The notes beneath the pieces were generated by a model. It was not told where the DNA came from and did no database searches. It saw only the letters and a program-made list of their open reading frames with translations. 19,530 nt of DNA from CAYQQJ01 sp964419935 (GTDB lineage Bacteria > Pseudomonadota > Gammaproteobacteria > Pseudomonadales > Cellvibrionaceae), in assembly GCA_964419935.1 (NCBI GenBank), contig CAYQQJ010000047.1, positions 1-19,530 of the forward strand. Direction: 5' to 3'. Below, one piece after another: positions 8,263 through 15,736 of this stretch; the first letter of the stretch is position 1, and the number at the start of each line of letters is the position of its first letter. Made by a program: the position numbers and the translations under genes.

Positions 8263-9552
8263 TCACCTCTGCCGCAAATACAACATTCGTTCGTCCTGGT
8301 CGACCTGGAAGCGGAAATGCCGCAACACGTTCATGCCGAGTAGGCCATCCACCTCGGGGGGCATGCCGAAGTCGAGCACCGCGATATGGATATCTGACAG
8401 CAGTTGGTGGCCAAGTTGCACCTGCTCCGCGCGATAAACCATGCCTTTGGCGACTCCGCTGGCGGTGTTGAACATTTGCGGACCAAGTTCGGTAAAACCG
8501 GAATGGTCGCGGATGGCTTCGAATGCGGTTTTGGACAGGGTTGTGGTGGTGGCTCCGGTGTCAATGATCAGGCGCACTGGCGCTGTACCGTTGAGTTGCA
8601 AAGGCAGGTGGTAATGACTGCCGACGGTCTCCAGCGCCACTGCGTCCCGCGGCTCTGAATCTCGAGACGGTGTTGGACTGGCGCTGGCATCTTCCATAAG
8701 TGCCGTCGCTTGCGCTGCCACTGACGGAACGCCCGCCAGGCGTTGCAGCAGCTGGTGTCCGTACAGCGGTTCGCCGTGGGCGATATACAGCTCGGCCTGG
8801 CGGAGTTGAAACTGGGGCTGGGTCAGGTCGAGCAGTTCAAGGTTTTCATAGAAGCTGATCAACTGTGACCAACGGTTCTGGTTGGCGAGCAGCGCGTCCG
8901 TATCGGCCACGAAACTGTGAAAGGCATGATTGACCTGGCGTTGCTCGGCCTGGCTGAACGCATAGGTAAACGCCAGCTGAAATGTGCGGGCAGCCTCGGC
9001 CGCGTAATCCGATGCCAGATGGTAGCGCGCCAGCAACAGAAGAATGTCGATGTCATCGTAATAACGCGAGAGAAAGGCATCCACCAGCCCCGTAAACGCT
9101 CTGCCATTGCCATCGCGCAAGTGGGTCTCAAGGACGGCCTTGACCTGGCTTTTCAGTTCCAGCGCCTCCGCGCTGCTGCGCCGTTCCGTTGCGGCGTAAA
9201 GATTCATCGCGGCATCGAAGGACTGAGCCTGCAGCAGCGCACGGAATTCTTGTGCCACATTAACGGGTTCGGTTACCGCAGTGGGCTCCGGCGGAGTGGG
9301 CGCGGGCTTTATATCCAGAGCCGGCAATGCAGCGCGTTGGGTGGCCTGCGGTTTATCGGGAAGGGCGTCGGGACGGTTTTCGTGAGGCGAGTAGCGCAGT
9401 GCTGGAGCGTCCTCATGTGCCCAACCATTTTCAAACGTAGGTCCGTTAGCCGCGGCAGGTGATTGGAGATTAACACCGCGCAACCACCAGCCTGCGGTAA
9501 AACCCAGGCAAAGCAGGAGCAGGATAGGCACGGTGCGGGTGAATAGTGGCAT
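8263..9552 (-). CDS. Membrane-anchored retropepsin-like (clan AA) aspartic protease
   Basis: A 429-residue protein with one N-terminal membrane anchor (about 8-24), a proline/alanine-rich linker (30-95), a helical repeat-like middle region (about 98-280, possibly TPR-like) and a C-terminal retropepsin-type domain. The catalytic motif is LIIDTGATTTTLS with DTG at 331-333; the downstream VDGLLGMNVLRHF (402-413) is the usual hydrophobic-glycine motif of this family. There is only one DTG, so an active enzyme should dimerise like retroviral proteases. The topology suggests a periplasmic protease domain. The gene follows the GST gene with a 68-bp gap and may be the last cistron of the pur operon or separate. 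Biological substrate unknown. The start codon ATG 9552 has only a weak ribosome site. Confidence 0.85.
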   Translation of the reverse strand: MPLFTRTVPILLLLCLGFTAGWWLRGVNLQSPAAANGPTFENGWAHEDAPALRYSPHENRPDALPDKPQATQRAALPALDIKPAPTPPEPTAVTEPVNVAQEFRALLQAQSFDAAMNLYAATERRSSAEALELKSQVKAVLETHLRDGNGRAFTGLVDAFLSRYYDDIDILLLLARYHLASDYAAEAARTFQLAFTYAFSQAEQRQVNHAFHSFVADTDALLANQNRWSQLISFYENLELLDLTQPQFQLRQAELYIAHGEPLYGHQLLQRLAGVPSVAAQATALMEDASASPTPSRDSEPRDAVALETVGSHYHLPLQLNGTAPVRLIIDTGATTTTLSKTAFEAIRDHSGFTELGPQMFNTASGVAKGMVYRAEQVQLGHQLLSDIHIAVLDFGMPPEVDGLLGMNVLRHFRFQVDQDERMLYLRQR

Positions 9553-9620
9553 AGGGCTTCAGGGCTGTTGTGATTTGACTGTTAAACCCCGCAATTAACA
9601 TTGCCGGGCCAGTCATTCTA

Positions 9621-10307
9621 TCAGCCCGAATGGTCCGCGGGCGGAAACAGGTCCACACGGGTACCGTCCCAGGCTTTGTAACGTGTCATTACCTGGTTGA
9701 ACGCTGCTGATTCCAGAAGCCGGTGGAGCCAGCGCTGCAACTGCGGGTAGTCCCGCGCTTCATCAAACCAGGTTTTGTCCACGTGGGCAAACTGGCGCAC
9801 AAACGGAAAGATCGCGGTATCTGCGATTGAAATCTGGTCCGCAGTGAGAAACTCATGGTCGTGCAGTCGCTGTTCCAGGCGGCGCAGAAAGTGTGCGCCC
9901 TGTTCACGGTAGGCCTCGGCCGGCTGTTGGGGGTGACGGTCGGCGTACTTGTATCGGTCGAGAGCTTGTTTGAAAGAGCCGTCGTTTTCAGCAATCAAGG
10001 CGAAAGCAGTTTGCTGTGCAGCTATGTTGTGATTGAGAAGCCAATCGTCGGGGTCCTGGCAACCCAGCGCCCAGCGCATGATGTCGAGGCTTTCATCGAC
10101 GACGCTGCCATCAGGCAGTACCAGTACGGGCACCGTGCCTTTGGCGGAGGCCTGCAGTAGCGCCGCAGGTTTGTCTTTCAAGACCACTTCGCGCAGCGCG
10201 ACTTGTTGACCGGCATACTGAATGGCGAGGCGGGCGCGCATGGCATAGGGGCAGCGGCGGAAGGAATAGAGAATGGGCAGCCCGAGGGCGAAGTCGCTGC
10301 TGGTCAC
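9621..10307 (-). CDS. Glutathione S-transferase family protein
   Basis: A 228-residue cytosolic protein with an N-terminal thioredoxin fold (about 10-85) and an all-helical C-terminal domain. The active-site region is RRCPYAMRAR with Cys19-Pro20-Tyr21, as in omega/glutaredoxin-2-like GSTs that use a cysteine, followed by the cis-proline VP at 59-60 and the glutathione-binding ES at 72-73. The start codon is GTG at 10307, which overlaps the purK stop by four bases (GTGA), so it is probably coupled to purK. No independent ribosome site is evident. The substrate (thiol transfer, detoxification or dehalogenation) is not predictable. Its presence in the purEK operon is unlikely to be functional in purine synthesis. 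Confidence 0.88.
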   Translation of the reverse strand: MTSSDFALGLPILYSFRRCPYAMRARLAIQYAGQQVALREVVLKDKPAALLQASAKGTVPVLVLPDGSVVDESLDIMRWALGCQDPDDWLLNHNIAAQQTAFALIAENDGSFKQALDRYKYADRHPQQPAEAYREQGAHFLRRLEQRLHDHEFLTADQISIADTAIFPFVRQFAHVDKTWFDEARDYPQLQRWLHRLLESAAFNQVMTRYKAWDGTRVDLFPPADHSG

Positions 10308-11377
10308 AGCGACGGGAGATTATCCAGCACCCACTCAATGGTGGCGGCGTAGTGCTCTGGCAGCAACGGTTGCAACTGGGCAATGCCCCCGCGCAGTGCA
10401 GCAGGGTCCGCCGGTGACAGGTTGATATGGCCGAGTTTGCGCCCGGGCCGCACGTCTTTGCCGTACCAGTACACTTCGGCACCGGGAACGCTCAGCCAGC
10501 GATCATCCCACTCCATGCCAATCAAGTTGAGCATGACGCTGGTGTTCTTGATCAGTGGGGTTGCCAGGGGCAAATTGCAGATGGCGCGTAAATGGCTTTC
10601 GAACTGGCTGACGCTGCTGCCTGCCTGGGTCCAGTGGCCGCTGTTGTGTACCCGTGGTGCAACTTCATTGACGATCAGTTGCTGGTCCACCAGGAAGCAT
10701 TCCATCGCCATCACGCCCACGTAATCCAGCGCTCCCATAAGGTGGCCAAGCATGCCCTGGGCCTGTGATTGCAGGGATTGCAGGCGCGCAACTGGCGCGA
10801 CCGAAGCTGTGAGAATGCCGTTCACATGTCGGTTCAGTGTCAGTGGGTAAAACGCGCTGTTGCCCAGGGCATCGCGCACACCAATGATGGACACTTCATC
10901 ATCGAAGGCAACGGCCTCTTCGGCAATAGCCTGGCCGCGCCAGTCGTCGGGGATGGCGGTGGCTTCGTCAGCGTGCAGCCAGTGCTGGCCCTTGCCGTCG
11001 TAACCGCCGGTGCGGCGCTTGAGGAGAACGCGGTCGCCCAGTTCGCTGTGCAGCGTCTCCGCGGAGACGGTTTCGTCCAGGTCAAACCATTTGGCGGTGT
11101 TCAGCTCCAGTCGGTCGAGCCACGTTTTTTGGGTTTTGCGGTCCGGCAAGTCCGTGAACGCGCGGCGGCTGACAAAGCCCGAGTGTTCAAATAGTTGCTG
11201 GGTTGCCGGCGTGGGCAACCAGTGCTCGCGTTCGGCGGTGACAATGGCATCGTCGGCAATGGTGTGTTCCAGTGGCGCATCAATGTCCACGGTGTTCACC
11301 TGCAGGGCGAGCGGCATGGCCGCCTGCTGCAGCATGGTGCCGAGCTGGCCGTTACCCAATACCCAAATGTCCGTCAT
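10304..11377 (-). CDS. purK: N5-carboxyaminoimidazole ribonucleotide synthetase PurK
   Basis: ATP-grasp enzyme that converts AIR, ATP and bicarbonate to N5-CAIR in de novo purine synthesis. The 357 residues match the usual length of about 355. The N-terminus WVLGNGQLGTML carries the dinucleotide-like GNGQLG at 8-13. The centre has the ATP-grasp stretch VLLKRRTGGYDGKGQ, and MECFLVDQQLIVNEVAPRVHNSGHWT carries the metal/ATP-binding Glu and Asn. The start ATG overlaps the purE stop by four bases (ATGA), and the stop overlaps the GST start, so the three genes form a coupled operon. Substrate is passed to PurE. Confidence 0.96.
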   Translation of the reverse strand: MTDIWVLGNGQLGTMLQQAAMPLALQVNTVDIDAPLEHTIADDAIVTAEREHWLPTPATQQLFEHSGFVSRRAFTDLPDRKTQKTWLDRLELNTAKWFDLDETVSAETLHSELGDRVLLKRRTGGYDGKGQHWLHADEATAIPDDWRGQAIAEEAVAFDDEVSIIGVRDALGNSAFYPLTLNRHVNGILTASVAPVARLQSLQSQAQGMLGHLMGALDYVGVMAMECFLVDQQLIVNEVAPRVHNSGHWTQAGSSVSQFESHLRAICNLPLATPLIKNTSVMLNLIGMEWDDRWLSVPGAEVYWYGKDVRPGRKLGHINLSPADPAALRGGIAQLQPLLPEHYAATIEWVLDNLPSL

Positions 11378-11868
11378 AGCGCTTCTCGTGGGTCCGGTTG
11401 TGCCAGCACCTCGTCGGTTTGCTGCTGGCGGAATTTTTCCAGGCGTTTGGCCAAGCCGCTGTCGGCGTTAGCCAGCATCTGGCAGGCGAGCAGCCCCGCA
11501 TTGAAGGCACCGGCGGTGCCAATGGCCAGGGTTCCCACCGCAATGCCTTTGGGCATTTGCACGATGGAAAGCAGGCTGTCGAGACCGTTGAGGGCCTTGC
11601 TCTGTACCGGAACACCCAGAACCGGCAGTCGCGTTTTGGACGCCACCATGCCGGGAAGATGCGCGGCCCCGCCGGCGCCGGCCACGATAACCTGAAAGCC
11701 GCGGTCTACTGCCTGGGCGGAGAATTCCATCAGCTTGTCCGGCGTGCGGTGCGCGGAAATAACTTCCACATGGTAAGTCACTTCCAGCTGATCCATGATT
11801 TCCGCAGCCAATTGCATGGTTGGCCAATCACTTTTCGACCCCATGATAATTGCGACTTTTGCTTGCAT
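11374..11868 (-). CDS. purE: N5-carboxyaminoimidazole ribonucleotide mutase PurE
   Basis: Class I PurE, which rearranges N5-CAIR to CAIR, the step after PurK. The 164 residues show the full conserved set: IIMGSKSDWPTM (phosphate/ribose site, 8-19), VISAHRTPDKL, VIVAGAGGAAHLPGMVA, VLGVPVQSKALNGLDSLLSIVQMPKGIAVGT and the LAIGTAGAFNAGLLA helix. Ribosome site AGAGGCG lies just before the ATG. First gene of purE-purK-GST, driven from the promoter at 11967-11994. Confidence 0.97.
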   Translation of the reverse strand: MQAKVAIIMGSKSDWPTMQLAAEIMDQLEVTYHVEVISAHRTPDKLMEFSAQAVDRGFQVIVAGAGGAAHLPGMVASKTRLPVLGVPVQSKALNGLDSLLSIVQMPKGIAVGTLAIGTAGAFNAGLLACQMLANADSGLAKRLEKFRQQQTDEVLAQPDPREAL

Positions 11869-11966
11869 ATTCGCCTCTGTAAAATTTTAGCTGCACCGGT
11901 TCGCTCAGCCACAGCCAGTCGCTCACCCGTCAGTTGTGCCTGATGCGGAAAGCAAAAAAGTCGAAG

Positions 11967-11994
11967 ATGATAGCAGGCACAGGTTTTCCGTCAA
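11967..11994 (-). promoter_or_regulatory. Predicted sigma-70 extended -10 promoter of the purEK operon
   Basis: Read on the minus strand: TTGACG (-35, 11989-11994), a 16-bp spacer, and TATCAT (-10, 11967-11972) preceded by TGC, an extended -10. Both hexamers match the consensus at five of six positions. Transcription would begin near 11960, leaving a leader of about 90 bases before purE. Seen by eye; not measured. Confidence 0.65.
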
Positions 11995-12057
11995 CAATGC
12001 GCCCGAGGCACTCAGACGAGTGGTGCGGAAAATAGCTAGTATAACGCGCTGTGGCAG

Positions 12058-12603
12058 TTATTCGGCCAGCTGCGCGTTTATCTCCCGGTCTATACGAAGC
12101 TCCCATTGGCGTTTGTTTTGCGCAACAAAGGTTTTCAGGTAGCTGTCGATGGGTAGCTGCACCGTGCCGCAATCCGCGGTTACCGGGGGAATGGGCACGG
12201 TCACCGCGGAGCGAAGCAGAACTGCACCTGAAATCCCGCCGGACGCATTGGCCGGTGTGAGCTCAACGGTGCCGGTGGTCTGGAAGCTCGCACTACAATT
12301 GAACTTGAAGCCCAGTAAATCGCTGCTGGCAATGCCGGTGATGACCATTTTGAGCGGCAGCCGTACGTGAATGTCGGTGTCCCCGCTCTGCACTACCGGT
12401 TGGCCCTGCTGAAAAACCTCCAGCCGGTAGCTTCCACCCGGCCAGGAATTGTCGCCGCGCTGGTAAAGCGGCGCGGGCAGGTGTTTGTTCAGCAGTTGTG
12501 CCAGGAGTTGGTCCGTTAAAGTCTCAGCACTGACACTCATACTGACGCTGGCGCTCACACACACGCCGAGGAGAGCGATGACATAACGCACAGTTGCTTT
12601 CAC
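12058..12603 (-). CDS. Secreted protein of unknown function
   Basis: A 181-residue protein with a clear Sec signal (hydrophobic stretch YVIALLGVCVSASVSMSVSA, cleavage before ETLT). No lipobox is evident at the predicted cleavage site. The mature part starts with an amphipathic helix (TLTDQLLAQLLNKHLP) followed by alternating polar and hydrophobic stretches suggesting beta strands (HVRLPLKMVITGIA, GTVELTPANASGG, AVTVPIPPV) and a C-terminal helix containing INAQLAE. Two cysteines (FNC and ADC) could form a disulfide. The general shape recalls the YceB/DUF1439-type lipid-binding fold, but I do not recognise a family. The start codon is GTG at 12603 with AAGG eight bases upstream. It sits between the purEK promoter and the HopJ gene. 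Confidence 0.78.
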   Translation of the reverse strand: MKATVRYVIALLGVCVSASVSMSVSAETLTDQLLAQLLNKHLPAPLYQRGDNSWPGGSYRLEVFQQGQPVVQSGDTDIHVRLPLKMVITGIASSDLLGFKFNCSASFQTTGTVELTPANASGGISGAVLLRSAVTVPIPPVTADCGTVQLPIDSYLKTFVAQNKRQWELRIDREINAQLAE

Positions 12604-12645
12604 AGGCTTGGCCTTGATCAGTGGGAAATATGGACGTTGCCGCCG

Positions 12646-13002
12646 TTAGCGCAGTATCAGCGGTTCGCGGTCAAAATGAATGCCTTTCCAGCCGTCCGTG
12701 ATAAACCGACGGATGTTGGGATGATTGTTCGCGTCGGGGTTAGGCAATACGTCTTCCCGGTAATTGCGGCCGAAACAGGCCAGAGTCTGAGCTTCTGTCA
12801 GCCCCTGCAGGCGAGCGAACGCAAAAATTTTGCAGGAGCCTTCATTTTCGCCCGCTTTGTTTTCTATCGGATTCGACCCCACGCCGTTGGTAAATCTGGT
12901 GGGGGTGTACTTGTAGTAGGCATCAATCAGTTTGATGATGTCTGCAAATTCCACATTGAGCGGATCTTCTTCCAGAAAGTTAATGAATTCGGTGGGTGTC
13001 AT
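12646..13002 (-). CDS. HopJ-type III effector family protein
   Basis: A 118-residue, probably cytosolic protein matching the HopJ family (Pfam PF08888) across its whole length: N-terminal helices with FINFLEEDPLNVEFADIIKLID, then YYKYTPTRFTNGVG, KAGENEGSCKIFAFARLQGLTEAQTLACFGRNYREDVL and the closing NIRRFITDGWKGIHFDREPL. The name comes from a Pseudomonas syringae protein, but homologues are common in bacteria without type III secretion, so it is more likely a housekeeping or stress protein of unknown role. AGGGGG lies a few bases before the ATG. No secretion genes are nearby. Confidence 0.9.
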   Translation of the reverse strand: MTPTEFINFLEEDPLNVEFADIIKLIDAYYKYTPTRFTNGVGSNPIENKAGENEGSCKIFAFARLQGLTEAQTLACFGRNYREDVLPNPDANNHPNIRRFITDGWKGIHFDREPLILR

Positions 13003-13062
13003 TTTGCCCCCTGTTTAATCTCGATGATTGGCGTCAACATCTGCCACCAATGCAAACTACTG

Positions 13063-13290
13063 CTAATGAATCTTCGGGTATTCCCGGAGAGGATTCAGCA
13101 GGTCCTCCTGACCATTGGTCTTGATTTCCAACGCCAATGCCATTAACTCCCCGAGCTGTCCGTTGGGAAAGCCCTTTTGGGCGAACCACAGCAAATACTC
13201 TTCCGGCAGGTCGATAATCACTCGCCCCGCATACCTACCGTAGGGCATCACCACATTGGCGAGCTGAACCAGATGTTTTTTCTCGAGCAT
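13063..13290 (-). CDS. DUF3820 family small protein
   Basis: A 75-residue protein with the DUF3820 signature MPYGRYAGRVIIDLPEEYLLWF followed by KGFPNGQLGELMALALEIKTNG. The family is widespread in proteobacteria; it has been labelled a putative quorum-sensing-regulated virulence factor from a Pseudomonas structure, but its biochemical role is unknown. Function here is therefore not assigned. It lies 60 bp upstream of the HopJ gene on the same strand and downstream of yajQ, from which it is separated by a 7-bp repeat tract. Confidence 0.9.
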   Translation of the reverse strand: MLEKKHLVQLANVVMPYGRYAGRVIIDLPEEYLLWFAQKGFPNGQLGELMALALEIKTNGQEDLLNPLREYPKIH

Positions 13291-13300
13291 GTGTTAGTTG

Positions 13301-13335
13301 TAAGTCTTAAGCCGCAAGCTACAAGCCGCAAGCGA
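13301..13335 (+). repeat. Imperfect 7-bp tandem repeat (CAAGCNN type)
   Basis: Five heptads in phase: TAAGTCT, TAAGCCG, CAAGCTA and two more ending CAAGCGA. The tract lies between the yajQ stop (13365) and the DUF3820 start (13290). Same heptad family as the tracts at 4.9, 8.1 and 8.2 kb. Confidence 0.78.
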
Positions 13336-13364
13336 AGCCAAAAAATGAACGATCGCGTTTAAAC

Positions 13365-13847
13365 CTAGTCGCGGAAGTTGGTGAATTGAAACGGCTGTTC
13401 CAGGTCTGATTCCCGCACCAGCGCCATAGTTGCCTGCAGGTCATCCCGCTTTTTCCCGGTAATACGCACTTGTTCATCCTGAATAGCGGCCTGTACCTTG
13501 ATTTTGCTGTCCTTGATCAATTTGACCAGTTTTTTGGCCGTGGGTGCGTCTATACCTTCCTTGAAGGTGACTTTGATGCTGTAGGTTTTGCCTGAATGCA
13601 CGGGCTTGCTCACATCCATGGTCTCGGGATTGACGCCGCGCTTGATCAGCTGGTTGCGCAGCATATCCTCCATCTGTTGCAGCTGGATGTCGGCTTCTGC
13701 CGTTAGCGTGGTTTCATCCTTGGACCATACAAAACTCGCTTCGACTCCGCGAAAATCATAACGCGTGTCCAGCTCGCGGGTGGCATTTTCCACCGCGTTG
13801 CGGACTTCTTCTTTCTCGACTTCCGAAACAATATCAAATGAAGGCAT
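13365..13847 (-). CDS. yajQ: YajQ family cyclic-di-GMP-binding / nucleotide-binding protein
   Basis: A 160-residue cytosolic protein matching the YajQ family over its full length: MPSFDIVSEVEKEEVRNAVENATRELDTRYDFRGVEASF at the start, KLVKLIKDSKIKVQAAIQDEQVRITGKKRDDLQATMALVR near the end, and the typical QPFQFTNFRD terminus. It has two ferredoxin-like halves. In Xanthomonas a relative (XC_3703) binds cyclic di-GMP and affects transcription; whether this copy does so is not known. AGGAG sits five bases before the ATG. A MITE-like element lies 42 bp upstream, so the promoter must lie in that short gap, in the element, or beyond it. Confidence 0.95.
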   Translation of the reverse strand: MPSFDIVSEVEKEEVRNAVENATRELDTRYDFRGVEASFVWSKDETTLTAEADIQLQQMEDMLRNQLIKRGVNPETMDVSKPVHSGKTYSIKVTFKEGIDAPTAKKLVKLIKDSKIKVQAAIQDEQVRITGKKRDDLQATMALVRESDLEQPFQFTNFRD

Positions 13848-13889
13848 AACAGCTCCTGAACCGACTGAATAAATTACTGGTAAATACTA

Positions 13890-14064
13890 GGAGTCTGTCG
13901 GACTTAAGGCTGATCTACTGCGCCGATGGGAAACCGGTCCATTTCCGCGCTTTCTTGTTGCATAGAACCACTATGCGCCTCAAAAGCGCGAAAAACTGTC
14001 CTCCTTCTTTGTTTATGGGGAGGCCCACCTTGCTCGCTACGATCGCTTAAGTCCGACAGACTCC
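13890..14064. mobile_element. 175-bp MITE-like element with perfect 18-bp terminal inverted repeats
   Basis: GGAGTCTGTCGGACTTAA at 13890-13907 is the exact reverse complement of 14047-14064. Inside is a second, nested hairpin: CGCGCTTT (13946-13953) pairs with AAAGCGCG (13983-13990), and GCATAG (13960-13965) with CTATGC (13971-13976). There is no convincing ORF inside, so it is non-autonomous. If the ends are taken one base further in, the flanking tetramers are CTAG and CAAG, a possible degenerate target duplication. Most likely a miniature inverted-repeat transposable element moved by a transposase elsewhere. Confidence 0.72.
13946..13990. other. Nested hairpin inside the MITE-like element
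   Basis: Outer stem of eight pairs and inner stem of six, separated by symmetric six-base internal loops, with a five-base terminal loop AACCA. It could form as a cruciform or in RNA from either strand. Confidence 0.6.
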
Positions 14065-14215
14065 AAGGTCCGGGCCGCCGGATTATTCCTGCGGACCAGC
14101 CCGTAAAATCAGATAGCGCGAATGTGAAAATTTTGACAGAAAACCCGTCCACTCCTCTGGAGCACCGACCCGAATCGACTCCGCGAACCAAACCGCTTAA
14201 GAAGTGCCATTCGAA
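14065..14215. other. Gene-free stretch between the MITE-like element and the GTPase gene
   Basis: Together with 13848-14064 this makes about 370 bp without a gene. Apart from the element there is a short stem GGTCCG/CGGACC (14067-14072 and 14092-14097) without a T tract. No convincing ORF or promoter was recognised. Confidence 0.5.
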
Positions 14216-15712
14216 TCAAACTCCATCCTGCCACGCCGCACGTTCTTCACCGCGCATAGTGTCGGCAATTGCGGATTGCAATGTCTGTTCAATCCACTGG
14301 GTCAACGCGTCCTGATGTTGCGGTTTCCACTGCCCCTTTTGCACCAGTTTACACCACTGAATCAGCTGGGCCTGTTCCTTATGGCTCCAGGCGTGGGCAT
14401 TGGCGCGCAATTTTAACAGGCTGCGCTGGGCGTGGGGGCGTAACCACAATTGCTGGGTAAAGGTTAGAGCACGCGCCATTAGGACCAAAGGAAAGTTCGG
14501 GTGTTTCACCGGCCCTATAAACTGCTTCTGGCGCGTCAGTGGTAGCCAGCCCACGCGTTTGCCGGTCATCTGCCGGCTCGCCCACCAGCCGCCGGCAGAG
14601 CCGAGCAGGCCGCCGGAAATGGCACCCAGAAACAGCGACGTGCCGCCCAAGCCTGCATCTATCGCCAGTCCGGTCGCGGCGCCAGCGCCGCCACTGGCAA
14701 TTAACAGTTCATGTTGCCGCAAGCCCCACAGGTACCAGGTCTCGGTGTTCATCAATGTGTCGGCGTGCAGTTGCCAGTGGTCCGCGGTAGAGTCCGTAGC
14801 TTCCAGGCGGGCGGAATCATAGCCCCAATCTCGCCGCAAGTGGTCAAAAAAGGCCGCCTCCTGGTTGTCCAACAGGTCGCGCAGTTTTTTCTCCGGTCCG
14901 GCTGTGGCTGTACCAATCTCCCCTTTACTTAACGCCTTGTCTGTCAGGGTGACCGCCGTGCGTTGGGCGACCTGGCTACACCAATAATGGGCCAGTTCAT
15001 GGCTGACCTCGGTCAAACGCTGTTGGTCCCGCTCCTGCAAGCGGCGGCACAGCTCGGAAACCGGCTGCGTCCACCCCGGTTGCAGTTCACCCACGGCGCG
15101 CAGCAGCATTTCCCGCGCGGGCAAGGTTGCCGTCAGCGGATTGAATACCCGCACCCACTGGAAAAACTGGCTCAGCGTGCGCTGCCATTCGTCCTGTCGG
15201 GTGTCACGCCCCATCGGGTTGATGACCGCCATGCGCGGCTGCCCGGTCCAGCGCAGGATCTCCATTTCCGCTTCATCGGCAGGCGATACTGCCTGCACCG
15301 CATCCACCACGTACAAAATACCGGCGCCGGCCATAATCGGGCGCAGTAGTGCCACCTCATCGGGAAACCGTTCCGCGTGCCCCGGCTCCTGCAGAAACGC
15401 CTGCACCCGTGCCGGCCGCTGTGCCGGCGTCACCGGTTCCTGTTGCAACCACGCCAGCACCTGGCGCGCGCGTTGAAAACCGGGGGTGTCGGTCAGGGAT
15501 AACAACAGTCGTCCGCCCAGAAGAAAGTCATAGGTGTCCGCCCGGGTGGTGGTGCCGGACTCCGCGCCTATCTGCACGCTGTCGTTTTCCGTGAGCGTGG
15601 AAACAATGGACGATTTGCCCTTGTTCGGGTGTCCCACCACGCATAAATGCGGCGTGGATGATTGCGGGCCCTGTGTCTGGGGGTTGGGTGGCTGGGGAGT
15701 TAGTGATGCCAC
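14216..15712 (-). CDS. GTPase with DUF3482 domain
   Basis: A 498-residue protein with an N-terminal Ras-like GTPase domain: P-loop GHPNKGKS at 27-34 (G1), TTT near 54-56 (G2) and DTPGF at 75-79 (G3). The usual NKxD specificity motif is not present; the equivalent place reads AVINPMGRD, so nucleotide specificity may be relaxed. After a helical region there is a glycine-rich hydrophobic stretch at about 340-380 (AIDAGLGGTSLFLGAISGGLLGSAGG) that probably inserts in the membrane, then a basic helical tail. This architecture matches the DUF3482 proteins that regularly follow a DUF2868 gene. The start GTG at 15712 has GAGG six bases upstream and lies 24 bp after the DUF2868 stop. Cellular role unknown; an envelope or membrane-stress role is only a guess. 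Confidence 0.88.
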   Translation of the reverse strand: MASLTPQPPNPQTQGPQSSTPHLCVVGHPNKGKSSIVSTLTENDSVQIGAESGTTTRADTYDFLLGGRLLLSLTDTPGFQRARQVLAWLQQEPVTPAQRPARVQAFLQEPGHAERFPDEVALLRPIMAGAGILYVVDAVQAVSPADEAEMEILRWTGQPRMAVINPMGRDTRQDEWQRTLSQFFQWVRVFNPLTATLPAREMLLRAVGELQPGWTQPVSELCRRLQERDQQRLTEVSHELAHYWCSQVAQRTAVTLTDKALSKGEIGTATAGPEKKLRDLLDNQEAAFFDHLRRDWGYDSARLEATDSTADHWQLHADTLMNTETWYLWGLRQHELLIASGGAGAATGLAIDAGLGGTSLFLGAISGGLLGSAGGWWASRQMTGKRVGWLPLTRQKQFIGPVKHPNFPLVLMARALTFTQQLWLRPHAQRSLLKLRANAHAWSHKEQAQLIQWCKLVQKGQWKPQHQDALTQWIEQTLQSAIADTMRGEERAAWQDGV

Positions 15713-15736
15713 TGGCCGCCTCGTTCAATTCGGGTT

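Noticed and set aside
12646..13002. Idea that the HopJ-family gene marks a type III secretion locus
   Set aside because: No secretion apparatus, chaperone or effector genes are nearby, and the family is common in non-pathogens.
13904..14191. Minus-strand 95-codon ORF across the MITE-like element
   Set aside because: It runs through the right terminal inverted repeat and most of the element, and lacks a ribosome site; most likely incidental.
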